Positions 44,908-53,671 of a DNA stretch of 64,000 nucleotides are shown one piece after another. The number at the start of each line of letters is the position of its first letter. Position 1 is the stretch's first letter. Below the pieces are notes generated by a model. That model was not told the origin of the DNA, ran no database searches, and worked only from the letters and a program-made list of their open reading frames with translations. The stretch is from the NCBI RefSeq assembly GCF_002355395.1, contig NZ_AP017315.1:62001-126000 (forward strand), read 5' to 3'. Both the position numbers and the translations under genes were made by a program. Origin of the DNA: Microcella alkaliphila (GTDB lineage Bacteria; Actinomycetota; Actinomycetes; Actinomycetales; Microbacteriaceae).

Positions 44908-45150
44908 TCACCAGACCCCGACGATCCGCCGCTCAGTGCGCTGCGGCAACCGGGACGGAGACCGGTGCGGCCGTGAACTGCGGTCAGTCAACGGCAGCCC
45001 TTCCCGATACCGTCGCGCCCACCGGGACGCGGTCGCGGGCGACACCCGGCAACGCTCGGCAGCACGCCGCACAGACCAGCCTTCTTCAGTTATCAACAGG
45101 ACAAGACGACGACGACCCTCAGGAGCCAACGGAGCATTAGCGTGAGTCAC
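44908..45150 (-). pseudogene. IS481-family transposase, N-terminal fragment
   Basis: From GTG at 45150 the frame reads VTHANAPLAPEGRRRLVLLI, then an HTH WSVRRAAERCRVSPATASRWARRY and DRSSRPHRSPSRLP, the conserved start of IS481 transposases. It breaks off at RRIVGVW, where the IS3 remnant begins, with no DDE core. The outer end near 45180-45240 would carry the left end of the element. IS3 inserted into IS481, and both then lost their far ends. Confidence 0.8.
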
Positions 45151-45249
45151 GGAGACCTCCGGTTCAGTGATGTGAGTGTGGTAACCCACATCGTGCCGGA
45201 GGTCTCCGCTCACCTCATCCCACGATCACAACGATCCGGGTCAGTACAC

Positions 45250-46212
45250 CTAGCGCACAGGGGTCAGTGGGCTGCGGCCGGCGAGCACCTCGGCGACGTT
45301 CTGCACGGCCAGTCTCCCCATGGCGTCGCGGGTGGCCGCGCCCGCACTGCCGATGTGAGGGAGCAGCACCACCCGCTCGGACGCGCGCAACCGCTCGTTC
45401 ACCAGCGGTTCGTGCTCGTGGACATCTAGTCCGGCGCCCGCGATACGGCCGGATTCGAGGGCGTCCGCTAGCGCGTTCTCATCGACGAGCGGACCGCGCC
45501 CGGTGTTGATGAGATAGCTGCCCCGGCGCATCGTCGCCAGCCGCGGTGCATCGACCAGGCCCCGGGTGTCCGGGGTCAAGGGGCAGTGCAGCGTCACGAT
45601 GTCCGACAGTGCGAAAAGGTCGTCGAGATCCACCGCCTCGACGTCGAGAGCCGCTGCTTCGTCCCCGCTCGCCCGGGAGCCCGTCGCGACGACGCGAACG
45701 CCGAACGCCCGCGCGCGTCGCGCTACTGCCATGCCGATGCGCCCAAGACCGACGATGCCGAGCGTCGCGCCTGCGCTTAGCTGGAGACCGATCCACTCCT
45801 TGGGCCCCCAGATCCACGAATTTCCGGCGCGGAGAAACCGATCGGCTTCGACCACGCGCCGCGTCGTGGCGAGGATCAGTGCCAGAGTCAAATCGGCTGT
45901 CGCGTCATCGAGGACGCCCGGCGTGTTCGACACGGCCACACCGCGCCGGGCCGCAGCTGCCAGGTCGATGTTGTCAACGCCCGCCGCCACGTTCGCGACG
46001 ATCCGCAGGCCGGGACCCGCCGCGGCTAGTACCTCATCGTCGATCCGTTCCGTCACGAGCGACATGATGGCGGACGCGCCCGATACGGCGGAGAGGAGCG
46101 CCGATCGCTCCGGTGCGCCCTCGCCCAGGACGACGAGTTCGCCGGGCAGATCGCGGGCGGCCGACATAGCCGCCTCGGTCAGCAAGCGGGTGAGGACGAT
46201 GCGCTTGCTCAA
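45250..46212 (-). CDS. D-2-hydroxyacid dehydrogenase (glyoxylate/hydroxypyruvate reductase type)
   Basis: This 320-residue protein starts with TTG at 46212, overlapping the RraA stop. It has VANVAAGVDNID near 75, the NAD-binding LGIVGLGRIGMAVARRARAFG near 150, LINTGRGPLVDE with catalytic Arg near 235, and a catalytic-His stretch LLPHIGSAG near 285. GyaR-type enzymes reduce glyoxylate or hydroxypyruvate to glycolate or glycerate. In the island it could deliver D-glycerate to the kinase at 37946, or oxidise one enantiomer of an imported hydroxyacid. It is the last gene of the leftward operon. Confidence 0.88.
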   Translation of the reverse strand: MSKRIVLTRLLTEAAMSAARDLPGELVVLGEGAPERSALLSAVSGASAIMSLVTERIDDEVLAAAGPGLRIVANVAAGVDNIDLAAAARRGVAVSNTPGVLDDATADLTLALILATTRRVVEADRFLRAGNSWIWGPKEWIGLQLSAGATLGIVGLGRIGMAVARRARAFGVRVVATGSRASGDEAAALDVEAVDLDDLFALSDIVTLHCPLTPDTRGLVDAPRLATMRRGSYLINTGRGPLVDENALADALESGRIAGAGLDVHEHEPLVNERLRASERVVLLPHIGSAGAATRDAMGRLAVQNVAEVLAGRSPLTPVR

Positions 46213-46904
46213 CCGTCAGCCCGCTCGTGCACGCGCACCAGCTCGACGCTCGGCGCGATCCAGGACCGATCCCACCGCCCGGCGGCGATGTCGGCGCGCT
46301 GACCCTCCTCCTTTTCGACGACGGCTTCCGCCAGCTCGAGGACCTCGTGCACGCGCCGGGCGGGGACGACGACGATTCCGTCCGCGTCGCCGATGATAAG
46401 ATCGCCGTCCTCGATCGGGACACCCCCGATCGTCGCGGTTCCGTGGATTTCGCCGGGCCCGCTCTTGTACGGGCCCATGTGCGAGATGCCACGGGCGAAC
46501 ACGGGGAAGCCGGCGCTCGAGATGAGATCGTGGTCGCGAACAGCACCGTCGACGACGATCCCGTGGAAGCCCTTCGTCTCGGCATAGCTCGTCATCAACT
46601 CGCCGAGAATGGCGTTGGTTGTCTCGCCTCGGGCATCGACGACCAGAATGTCGCCTGGCCGCCCCATGTCGAGGGCGATGTGGACGGCGAGATTGTCGCC
46701 GGGCCGCGTGCGCACGGTCAGCGCCGTTCCGACCATCGACTTGCCGGCGAGGGACGACAGGGACGCACCGATCGGACGCAGCGCGGTCGCTCCCGTGCTC
46801 CGCTGAGTGCTGTCGGAGACGGCGGGCGTCGGTAGCTCCGCGAATCGCTGGATGATCTCCGGATCGATGGGCTCGGCACGGTCATGGACGCGGACGATGT
46901 TCAT
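46209..46904 (-). CDS. RraA-like / HMG-CHA aldolase family protein
   Basis: This 231-residue protein starts at the Met at 46904 with AAGGAG upstream. It has the aldolase-active RraA pattern: DILVVDARGETTNAILGELM, then G-X20-R-D with GFHGIVVDGAVRD near 115-127. Those residues bind a divalent metal and pyruvate enolate, and enzymes with them cleave 4-hydroxy-4-methyl-2-oxoglutarate-like acids or decarboxylate oxaloacetate. So this copy could be a true pyruvate aldolase, unlike RNase E-binding RraA. Its first 23 bases overlap the end of the Ldh gene. Confidence 0.82.
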   Translation of the reverse strand: MNIVRVHDRAEPIDPEIIQRFAELPTPAVSDSTQRSTGATALRPIGASLSSLAGKSMVGTALTVRTRPGDNLAVHIALDMGRPGDILVVDARGETTNAILGELMTSYAETKGFHGIVVDGAVRDHDLISSAGFPVFARGISHMGPYKSGPGEIHGTATIGGVPIEDGDLIIGDADGIVVVPARRVHEVLELAEAVVEKEEGQRADIAAGRWDRSWIAPSVELVRVHERADG

Positions 46905-47982
46905 GGGTCTCCTTCGCGGTCTGGCTGGCATTGTCGGTAGGAAATGGCTTCGCCGCGACCTTCTCGAGGGCGGCTGCAACGGCTGGCGGCACCGGGACCC
47001 CGTCTCGCGACCGGGCGTCCGCGGCCCGCTGCTCAAGCTCGCCGGGGATCAGCACCTCGCTCCCCTCTGCGGCGGTGAGCTTCATGGCATCGATCAGCCC
47101 GGTTATACGGTCGCCGAACCCGGAGAGCGGTTGGAAGGCGGTGATGTCGGTCAGGTTGAGGAAAGCGCCCACGCCCTGCGGTCGCTCGAGCTCGTCGTAG
47201 AGGTCTCCGACCTCGGGTCCGCAATTCGCGCCCGACAGCACCGCCGCCATGATCTCGATCATCAGCGCAATCCCGTAGCCCTTCGGACCTCCGAAAGGCA
47301 GGACACTACCCTCCAGAGCGGCGGCGGCATCCGTCGTCGGCTGGCCGGCCACATCCACCGCCCACCCCTCCGGGATGTCCTGGCCGAGCTGTGAAGAGAG
47401 GATGATCTTGCCCCTCGCGACGACGCTGGTGGCCATGTCGAGCACCACGGGCGCCCGGTCCCCTGCCGGAACGGCGAAGGTGTAGGGGTTGGTGCCCAGG
47501 AACCGCTCGCGGCCGCCCCAAGCAACCATCGTGGACGGCGCATTGCCGTATAGGAACACGGCGGCCCCACGTTCCGCCGCGCGGCGGCCGAAGTAGGCGC
47601 CGGCCCCGTAGTGATTCGAATTTCGTATCCCGACCGAAACGACCCGCTGCTCAGATAGCCGGTCGAACGCCACATCGACCGCGCGCTGCGTAACGACCTG
47701 TCCCATGCCGTTGTCGCCGTCAATGAGCAGGGCGCCGCCGCGCTCGGAGACGACGCGCACGTCGGGATCGGGATTTGTCAGGCCCCGTCGGATGCGCTCG
47801 ATGTAGATGGGCACGCGGCTGATCCCGTGAGAGTCGATGCCGCGGAGGTTCGCTTCGACCAGGGAATCGGCGACGAGTTCGGCGTCGGCGGCGGGGACGC
47901 CGGCGTCGACGAAGATGCTGGCGCAGTACTCGCGCAACACCGCCGCCGGGACGGGATACGATTCCGGGGCGTTCACAGACAC
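46882..47982 (-). CDS. Ldh/Mdh-II-family NAD(P)-dependent hydroxyacid oxidoreductase
   Basis: This 366-residue protein starts with GTG at 47982. Family features are GIDSHGISRVPIYIERI near 50 (catalytic His), GNAPSTMVAWGG, LGTNPYTFAVPAGD near 160 and LPFGGPKGYGIALMIEI near 235. The fold is the malate/L-lactate/2,3-diketogulonate/sulfolactate (ComC) group. Together with the D-2-hydroxyacid dehydrogenase it could interconvert the two enantiomers of a hydroxyacid through the keto acid. Its start overlaps the iron dehydrogenase by 10 bp. Confidence 0.88.
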   Translation of the reverse strand: MSVNAPESYPVPAAVLREYCASIFVDAGVPAADAELVADSLVEANLRGIDSHGISRVPIYIERIRRGLTNPDPDVRVVSERGGALLIDGDNGMGQVVTQRAVDVAFDRLSEQRVVSVGIRNSNHYGAGAYFGRRAAERGAAVFLYGNAPSTMVAWGGRERFLGTNPYTFAVPAGDRAPVVLDMATSVVARGKIILSSQLGQDIPEGWAVDVAGQPTTDAAAALEGSVLPFGGPKGYGIALMIEIMAAVLSGANCGPEVGDLYDELERPQGVGAFLNLTDITAFQPLSGFGDRITGLIDAMKLTAAEGSEVLIPGELEQRAADARSRDGVPVPPAVAAALEKVAAKPFPTDNASQTAKETHEHRPRP

Positions 47983-49133
47983 TTCCGCATAATTTCCACG
48001 AGATCCGCCGCGCGCGCCGGGCGCGGATTGACCACGACGTTGCCCGACGACATGCTCTCCTCGGCGAGTTTCGGAAGGTCGGCTTCAGTGACCCCGTAGG
48101 CGGAGAGCTTCGATGGCGCCCCAATGTCGACGAGCAGGTCCGAGGCTGCCGTGACACCGGCGTCGGCAGCTTGCCGCAGCGTCATTCCACGGGTGTCGAT
48201 GCCGAAGAGCCGGGCAATTTCGGCGAACTTCGACTGCGCGGCGACCACGTTATAGCGCATCACCTCGGGCAGAAGGATCGCGATCACGTCGCCGTGCGGG
48301 ATCTTCGCGAACGCTCCGAGCGGCATCGCCATCGCGTGGGCGAGGCCAAGACGTGTCGGTGCGAACGCACAGGCGGCCATCGTCGCGGCGATCATCATGT
48401 TGGATCGCGCGTCGAGGTCAGCGCCGTTGAAGGTCGCCTGCCGGAGGGAACCGGCGATGAGCTCGACGGCTTTTTCGGCGAGCGCTTCCGAAATCGGCTG
48501 CGTGGCCTTGTTGACGTAGGACTCAAGCGCGTGGGCGAGTGCGTCAGCACCGGTGCCTACGGTCTGCCGGGCGGGCAAAGTTAGGGTCAGCGCGGGGTCG
48601 CAAAGCGCAACAGTCGCGGTCATATTCCGGCCGCCGATGCCGTACTTGTCCGACTTCTCCTTCTCGGAGATGACCGCCCAGATGGCGCACTCGCTGCCTG
48701 TTCCGGCGGTGGTGGGAATGGCGATGACCGGCAGACCCGGCGCGCTCGGAATGTTCAGACCGACGAAGTCGCGGATGTGCCCGGGGTTTCGTGCCATCAG
48801 CGCCGCTGACTTCGCCGTGTCGAGGGCGCTCCCTCCGCCGACGCCTACGACTATGTCCGCGCCAGAGGTCCGCGCCAGCTCGGCGGCGGCCATGACCCCC
48901 TTGGCATCGGGCTCGGGCTCGACGTCGGTGAAGACGGCCGGCTCGAGACCGCTGTCGCTGAGCAGATCGACGACGCGGTCCACGACGCCGGCAGCGACGA
49001 GGCCCGGGTCGGAGACGAGTAGCACCGACGAACCGCCGAGCGCTGCCACCTCAGTCGGGAGCCCGGCCAGAGCACCGACGCCGAAGGTGATGCGAGTAGG
49101 AAGCTCGAAGGTGAATTGGCGATGGTATTTCAT
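47973..49133 (-). CDS. Iron-containing alcohol dehydrogenase
   Basis: This 386-residue protein has the family-III pattern: IVVGVGGGSALDTAKSAALMA near 94, PTTAGTGSECAIWAVI near 138, and metal ligands in GADALAHALESY near 195 and RLGLAHAMAMPLG near 258. It would interconvert an alcohol and an aldehyde or hemiacetal. It follows the aldehyde dehydrogenase gene, so alcohol to aldehyde to acid is the natural reading (inference). Confidence 0.9.
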   Translation of the reverse strand: MKYHRQFTFELPTRITFGVGALAGLPTEVAALGGSSVLLVSDPGLVAAGVVDRVVDLLSDSGLEPAVFTDVEPEPDAKGVMAAAELARTSGADIVVGVGGGSALDTAKSAALMARNPGHIRDFVGLNIPSAPGLPVIAIPTTAGTGSECAIWAVISEKEKSDKYGIGGRNMTATVALCDPALTLTLPARQTVGTGADALAHALESYVNKATQPISEALAEKAVELIAGSLRQATFNGADLDARSNMMIAATMAACAFAPTRLGLAHAMAMPLGAFAKIPHGDVIAILLPEVMRYNVVAAQSKFAEIARLFGIDTRGMTLRQAADAGVTAASDLLVDIGAPSKLSAYGVTEADLPKLAEESMSSGNVVVNPRPARAADLVEIMRKCL

Positions 49134-49172
49134 GTGATTCTCTCGCTGTCATGCGTCATATCGGTCGGAAAG

Positions 49173-50633
49173 TTAGGGCTGCTGGTCGTAGATAACCTTC
49201 AGGCTGGTGAAGAACTCGGTCGACGTCGCGCCGATCCCGAACGCGCCCTGCCCAGACTGCGCCACCCCGCCGAAGGGAATGTGACCCTCGCTCACCGTGC
49301 CGTGGTTGACGTGCACCATGCCGGACCGGGATGCCATCGCGACGCGGCGAGCGACGCTTCCGTTGTCGGCGAACACGGAGGCAGTCAGCCCATACTGCGT
49401 CTCGTTGGTGACTGCGATGGCCTGGTCGATGTCTGCGACCGGGATGACCGCGAGCACCGGCGCGAAGACCTCGTCGACGGCGAGCGGGCTACCCGGCGCG
49501 ACGTCGGTGAGGATGGTCGGCGGTACGAAGTAGCCGCTCTCGCCGCTTGGGTCCAGTACCTCTCCGCCCACCAGCACGCGCGCGCCGTTGCTCTGCGCTT
49601 CGGCGATGTAGCGCTGGGTCCGCTCGAACGATGCCCGATCGACGACCGGCCCCATGGTGGTGCCCTCCTCTAGCCCGTGCCCGACCACGTACTTCTGCGC
49701 CGCACGGGCGAGTGCCTGCTCAAGCGCCTCGCGGATCTCCGGCACGACGATGACGCGGCTGATTGAGGTGCACCGCTGACCGGAGGCGGTGAAGGCTGCA
49801 CCCGCAATTTCGCTGGCGACTCGGTCGACGTCCTCGACCTGGGACACCACCGCGGCGTTCTTGCCCCCCATCTCCAGCTGGGTCCGGGCGTTGCGTGCGG
49901 CGGCACGCGTCGCGATCCCGAGTCCAACCTCGGTGGACCCTGTGAAAGTGATCCCCGCGATCTCGGGTGATTCGACGAGCAGTAAGCCCGTCTCGCGGCC
50001 GGAACCCAGCAGCAGGCTGAAGACGCCCGCCGGGAGCCCCAGCTCGTGTAGGATCTCGGCGACGATGACGGTCGTGCCCGGTGCCTGCATGGCGGGCTTC
50101 AGCAGGACGGGGCACCCGTTGACCAGGGCGGGGATGACCTTGCGCACCGGGGTCAGGATCGGGAAGTTCCATGGCGTGATCGCGGCGACCGGGCCGATAG
50201 GCTGGCGGATGGTGCGGATGTCGGTGTTCGGCCGCGTGCTCGGGAACGTCTGCCCGCCACCACGCAACGCCTCGCCCGCCCAGAACCTCGCCTCGAAGAA
50301 CACACGGCTGGTCTCGCCATACGACTCGGCGCGCGTCTTGCCCATCTCGCGCGTGGCGATGTCGGCGAGGTCGTCCTGTCTGTCCGCCCACAATCGGAGG
50401 AAATCGTAAACGAGGTCGCTGCGCTCAGCGGCGTTGGTCTGCGCGAACGCCGGCGCAGCGGCGGCCGCCGACGCGATCGCCTCCTGGGTCTCCCGCTCGG
50501 TGGCGAGGGCGTAGCGGCCGACGACCTCGTCCGGGCGCCCGGGATCGCGCGTCTCGACGGTCTTCGCATCCGGGTTATCGAGCCAGCGTCCCGCAACGTA
50601 GCTGGAACGGGTGGACAGCAGTGTGGAGGTCAC
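49173..50633 (-). CDS. NAD(P)+-dependent aldehyde dehydrogenase
   Basis: This 486-residue protein starts with GTG at 50633; an ATG 69 bases upstream is less likely. It has PWNFPILTPVRKVIPAL near 145 (NAD site, catalytic Asn), ITFTGSTEVGLGIA near 225, LEMGGKNAAVV near 250 (general-base Glu) and SGQRCTSISR near 287 (catalytic Cys). The sequence resembles alpha-ketoglutarate-semialdehyde and glycolaldehyde-type ALDHs. In the operon it would oxidise the aldehyde from the iron dehydrogenase or aldolase. Confidence 0.9.
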   Translation of the reverse strand: MTSTLLSTRSSYVAGRWLDNPDAKTVETRDPGRPDEVVGRYALATERETQEAIASAAAAAPAFAQTNAAERSDLVYDFLRLWADRQDDLADIATREMGKTRAESYGETSRVFFEARFWAGEALRGGGQTFPSTRPNTDIRTIRQPIGPVAAITPWNFPILTPVRKVIPALVNGCPVLLKPAMQAPGTTVIVAEILHELGLPAGVFSLLLGSGRETGLLLVESPEIAGITFTGSTEVGLGIATRAAARNARTQLEMGGKNAAVVSQVEDVDRVASEIAGAAFTASGQRCTSISRVIVVPEIREALEQALARAAQKYVVGHGLEEGTTMGPVVDRASFERTQRYIAEAQSNGARVLVGGEVLDPSGESGYFVPPTILTDVAPGSPLAVDEVFAPVLAVIPVADIDQAIAVTNETQYGLTASVFADNGSVARRVAMASRSGMVHVNHGTVSEGHIPFGGVAQSGQGAFGIGATSTEFFTSLKVIYDQQP

Positions 50634-50668
50634 GATATGTTCTTTCGTCTCGAGACGGTGTGATCGGT

Positions 50669-51964
50669 TCAGCGCCCGACGGGTTGGTAGCCGGTGAGCC
50701 ACTCCGCGGGCAACAGCACCAGGTCGGGGAAGACGGCCAGGAGAATGACCGCGCCCCCGAGGACCGCATAGTAGGGAAGTGCGGACTTGACGATTGTCTC
50801 CATGGGGAGCTTCGCGACGAACACAGTCGCGAACAGCGCCACGCCGACCGGCGGGGTGACCAGTCCGATGGAGAGCGCCGCAACAAGGAACACCACGAAA
50901 TGCACCGGATCGATACCCGTGGCGATCGCCGTCGGCATGAGGATCGGGATCGTCAGTAGAATCGCGGCGGTGATATCCATGATGGCCCCGATGATCAGCA
51001 GGATCACGCCGATGAGGAGCATCATCAGCAACGGATCGGTGGTCAGCGTCGTCAGCCCGGCGCTCACGCGAGCGGGCAGCCCGTCGATCGTGAAGATGTA
51101 CGACGCAGCGCTCGCGACCATCGCGATGAAGAGGATGGTCCCAGTGGTGACACCGCTCTCGATCAGCATGGCCGGCAGCTGGCGCGGCTTCATATCACGG
51201 TAGACGAACATGGCGACGACGACGCTGTAAACGACAGCGACGGCCGCGGCCTCCGTGGGGGTGAAGAGCCCACCGAAGAGGCCGTAGAGGAGGACGACAG
51301 GGCCACCGAGCGCGGGGATGCCGACGACGACCGTCTTGATGCTCTCCCTCAGCGACTCCCGGGAAATCTCCCCGTACTTCTTCCACACCGAGATGAAGTA
51401 GTTCATCACCATGAGCACGAGGATGAAGATCACGGCCGCCCCGAAGCCTCCCGCGAGCGCGGCTCCTACGGAGACCCCCGACGCGGACGCGGCGATGATC
51501 ATAAGAATGCTGGGCGGGATGACCGACGACAAGGCGGAGGTCGCCATGGTCAGTGCCGCTCCGTAGGGCTTCGGGTACCCGTGGTCCGTCATCGCCTTGA
51601 TCTCGATCTTGCCGAGGCTGACGACGTCGGCCACCGACGAGCCGGAGATGCCGCCGAAGATGGCGCTCGCAGCGATGTTGACCTGCCCAAGCCCCCCGCG
51701 GAATCGTCCGAACATCACGGATGCGCCGTTGAAGATGCGCTCGGAGATACCGCCTCCAGCCATCACGTTCCCCGCCAGAACGAACAGCGGCACCGCGATG
51801 AGCAGGAAGCTGTTCATCGAACTGAACGTCGACTGCGCCATCATCTCGAGCGGCAGCCCGAAGACGAGCAGGGCGACAACCACTCCCGTTCCGAGCGCCA
51901 GCGCCAGCGGCACGCCGAGGACCAGCAAGAGGAAGAAGATCGCGATGACCGTCAAACTCATCAT
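50669..51964 (-). CDS. TRAP transporter large membrane subunit (DctM)
   Basis: This 431-residue protein has about twelve hydrophobic segments, with MSLTVIAIFFLLLVLGVPLALALG at the start, QVNIAASAIFGGISGSSVADVVSLG near 102 and IPPSILMIIAA near 145, the DctM signatures. It moves the substrate with sodium, energised by the ion gradient. The ATG overlaps the DctQ stop. It works with the two genes upstream (P and Q). Confidence 0.93.
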   Translation of the reverse strand: MMSLTVIAIFFLLLVLGVPLALALGTGVVVALLVFGLPLEMMAQSTFSSMNSFLLIAVPLFVLAGNVMAGGGISERIFNGASVMFGRFRGGLGQVNIAASAIFGGISGSSVADVVSLGKIEIKAMTDHGYPKPYGAALTMATSALSSVIPPSILMIIAASASGVSVGAALAGGFGAAVIFILVLMVMNYFISVWKKYGEISRESLRESIKTVVVGIPALGGPVVLLYGLFGGLFTPTEAAAVAVVYSVVVAMFVYRDMKPRQLPAMLIESGVTTGTILFIAMVASAASYIFTIDGLPARVSAGLTTLTTDPLLMMLLIGVILLIIGAIMDITAAILLTIPILMPTAIATGIDPVHFVVFLVAALSIGLVTPPVGVALFATVFVAKLPMETIVKSALPYYAVLGGAVILLAVFPDLVLLPAEWLTGYQPVGR

Positions 51965-52533
51965 GCGATGACCTCGCTTTTCAACATCCGCTGCCGGAGG
52001 TTCCTGTCGAAGTACACGGACTGGATCACACCGACGAGCGCGAGGACCGACGCGACCGCGAGCGGGACCGTGACGATCCACATGCTCATCGACAGGGCGG
52101 GGCTCGTCTCGTTGTTGCGGAACTGCTGCGCGACGAGTTCGGTCGACTTCCAGGCAAGGATGCCGAAGAAGACGAGCGCGCAGACCACCGTCGCGTGAAG
52201 GCTCACCTTCGCTAGCCAGCCCGGCCCCCGCGTCACAAAGTAGGAGACGCGGGGGTGGACCGCCGCCCGGAAACCTGCGGCGAACCCGAGGAACACCCCA
52301 CCCATGAACAGGAAGCGTGCCGCCTCCTCTGTCCACGCCGGCGAGGAGCCGATCAGCCGTCCGACGACCTGGACCGACAGGAGCACCAGCATCCCGAGCA
52401 CACCGATGCCGAGCAGCACCTCGATCACCCGCCACAGCGGCCCGCTCTCCTTTAATTGGTCGGCGTCGGGGAGTGCCGCGATCAGCGGCTCCTCAGCGGA
52501 AGCGCCTGCGGCTCCCCTGCTTTCCTTAGACAT
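51961..52533 (-). CDS. TRAP transporter small membrane subunit (DctQ)
   Basis: This 190-residue protein has four hydrophobic segments after a 30-residue polar N-terminus, with the family WTEEAARFLFMGGVFLGFAAGFR stretch near 65 and HPRVSYFV after it. It pairs with DctM to form the membrane part. It overlaps DctM by ATGA and lies 36 bp after DctP. Confidence 0.9.
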   Translation of the reverse strand: MSKESRGAAGASAEEPLIAALPDADQLKESGPLWRVIEVLLGIGVLGMLVLLSVQVVGRLIGSSPAWTEEAARFLFMGGVFLGFAAGFRAAVHPRVSYFVTRGPGWLAKVSLHATVVCALVFFGILAWKSTELVAQQFRNNETSPALSMSMWIVTVPLAVASVLALVGVIQSVYFDRNLRQRMLKSEVIA

Positions 52534-52569
52534 GAGCGTTCCCTCGTGTCCGTGATCCAGTCGGCTCGT

Positions 52570-53613
52570 TCAGCGCCCCAGGAAGTCCAGCGACTCCTGC
52601 ATGAACTCCGCACCCACGAGCTCCTCAAACTCGGGGTACAGGTCCTGCGCGAGCGCCTGGAATCGCTGCCGCGCATCTTCGGTCAGTTCGTTGATCTGCA
52701 CGCCCTGTTCCTCCAGATCGGCGAGGAGCTGCTGCGCTTCAGAGTCGTCCGATTCACGCTTCCACTCGGCCGTGCTGGCGGCGGCTTCCCGGAGGATGTC
52801 CTGAACCTCCGCGCTGTACCCATCGAACTTGCCCTGGTTGAAGCCAAGCACGTATCCATCGGAGATGTGGTTCGTCAGCGACAGGTAGTCCTGAACCTCG
52901 AAGAACTTGTTCGCGACCGGCACCTCGAGCGGATTCTCTTGGCCGTCGATGGTGCCAAGTTGCAGGGCGGTGTAAACCTCGGTGAAGTTCATCGGCGTGG
53001 GGTTTGCGCCGAGCTCGCCGAAGAAGCGGACCCACAGCTCATTCTGCGGGACGCGTATCCTGAGCCCGTCGAAGTCGTCCGGCGACTCGATCGGGCGCAC
53101 CGAATTGGTGGTCACGCGCGGAGTGCGGGTGAGCATCGACAGCCCTGAAATGCCCAGAGATTCCAGGGACTCGAGCAGCGCCTGGCCGGGCTCACCGGCG
53201 AGGTACTCGCTGAACTGATCCATGTCGTCGAACAGGAACGGCAGACTGATGGCGTTCATGTTGGGTTCGAAGGATGCGTACACCGACGTCGAGATGATGG
53301 TCGCATCAAGGGTGCCGTTGCCAAGCAGGTTCACGGCCGCGTTCTGATCGCCGTTGAAAAGCGTCCCGTCGGTGAAAATCTCAACGTCGATGGCTCCGTC
53401 GCTGAGCTCCGAGGCTTGTTCGGCGAAGTGCTCCGCGGCGTTCGCGACCGCGGAGCCAGCCGGGTCGCCGACGGCGAGCCGGCTGGTCGTGGCCTCGACG
53501 GCTCCCTCGTTCTCGCCTCCGCCTGCACCACCGCCTCCGCTGGCGCAGCCGGTGGCTGCCGCGGCGGTGATTCCCGCGATAGCGATTGCAGTAAATGTAC
53601 GAGCCAGTTTCAT
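52570..53613 (-). CDS. TRAP transporter substrate-binding lipoprotein (DctP)
   Basis: This 347-residue protein has a lipoprotein signal ending ATGC with Cys23, so it is anchored outside the membrane in this Gram-positive-type cell. The DctP domain includes the conserved acid-binding Arg187 in GLRIRVPQNELW, then PMNFTEVYTALQLGTIDGQENP. The Arg indicates an organic acid with a carboxylate (or sulfonate) rather than a neutral sugar. A strong AAAGGAG site precedes the ATG. Confidence 0.92.
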   Translation of the reverse strand: MKLARTFTAIAIAGITAAAATGCASGGGGAGGGENEGAVEATTSRLAVGDPAGSAVANAAEHFAEQASELSDGAIDVEIFTDGTLFNGDQNAAVNLLGNGTLDATIISTSVYASFEPNMNAISLPFLFDDMDQFSEYLAGEPGQALLESLESLGISGLSMLTRTPRVTTNSVRPIESPDDFDGLRIRVPQNELWVRFFGELGANPTPMNFTEVYTALQLGTIDGQENPLEVPVANKFFEVQDYLSLTNHISDGYVLGFNQGKFDGYSAEVQDILREAAASTAEWKRESDDSEAQQLLADLEEQGVQINELTEDARQRFQALAQDLYPEFEELVGAEFMQESLDFLGR

Positions 53614-53671
53614 CGTTTCTCCTTTGAAGTGATGCGCTGATGGGTGTTGCGTGTGACCAGCCCAGCGGATG

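Noticed and set aside
43000..45249. Sulfolactate or DHPS pathway as a firm call
   Set aside because: Ldh-type and D-hydroxyacid dehydrogenases fit, but no sulfo-lyase (SuyAB-like) or sulfite exporter is present, so the substrate is left open.
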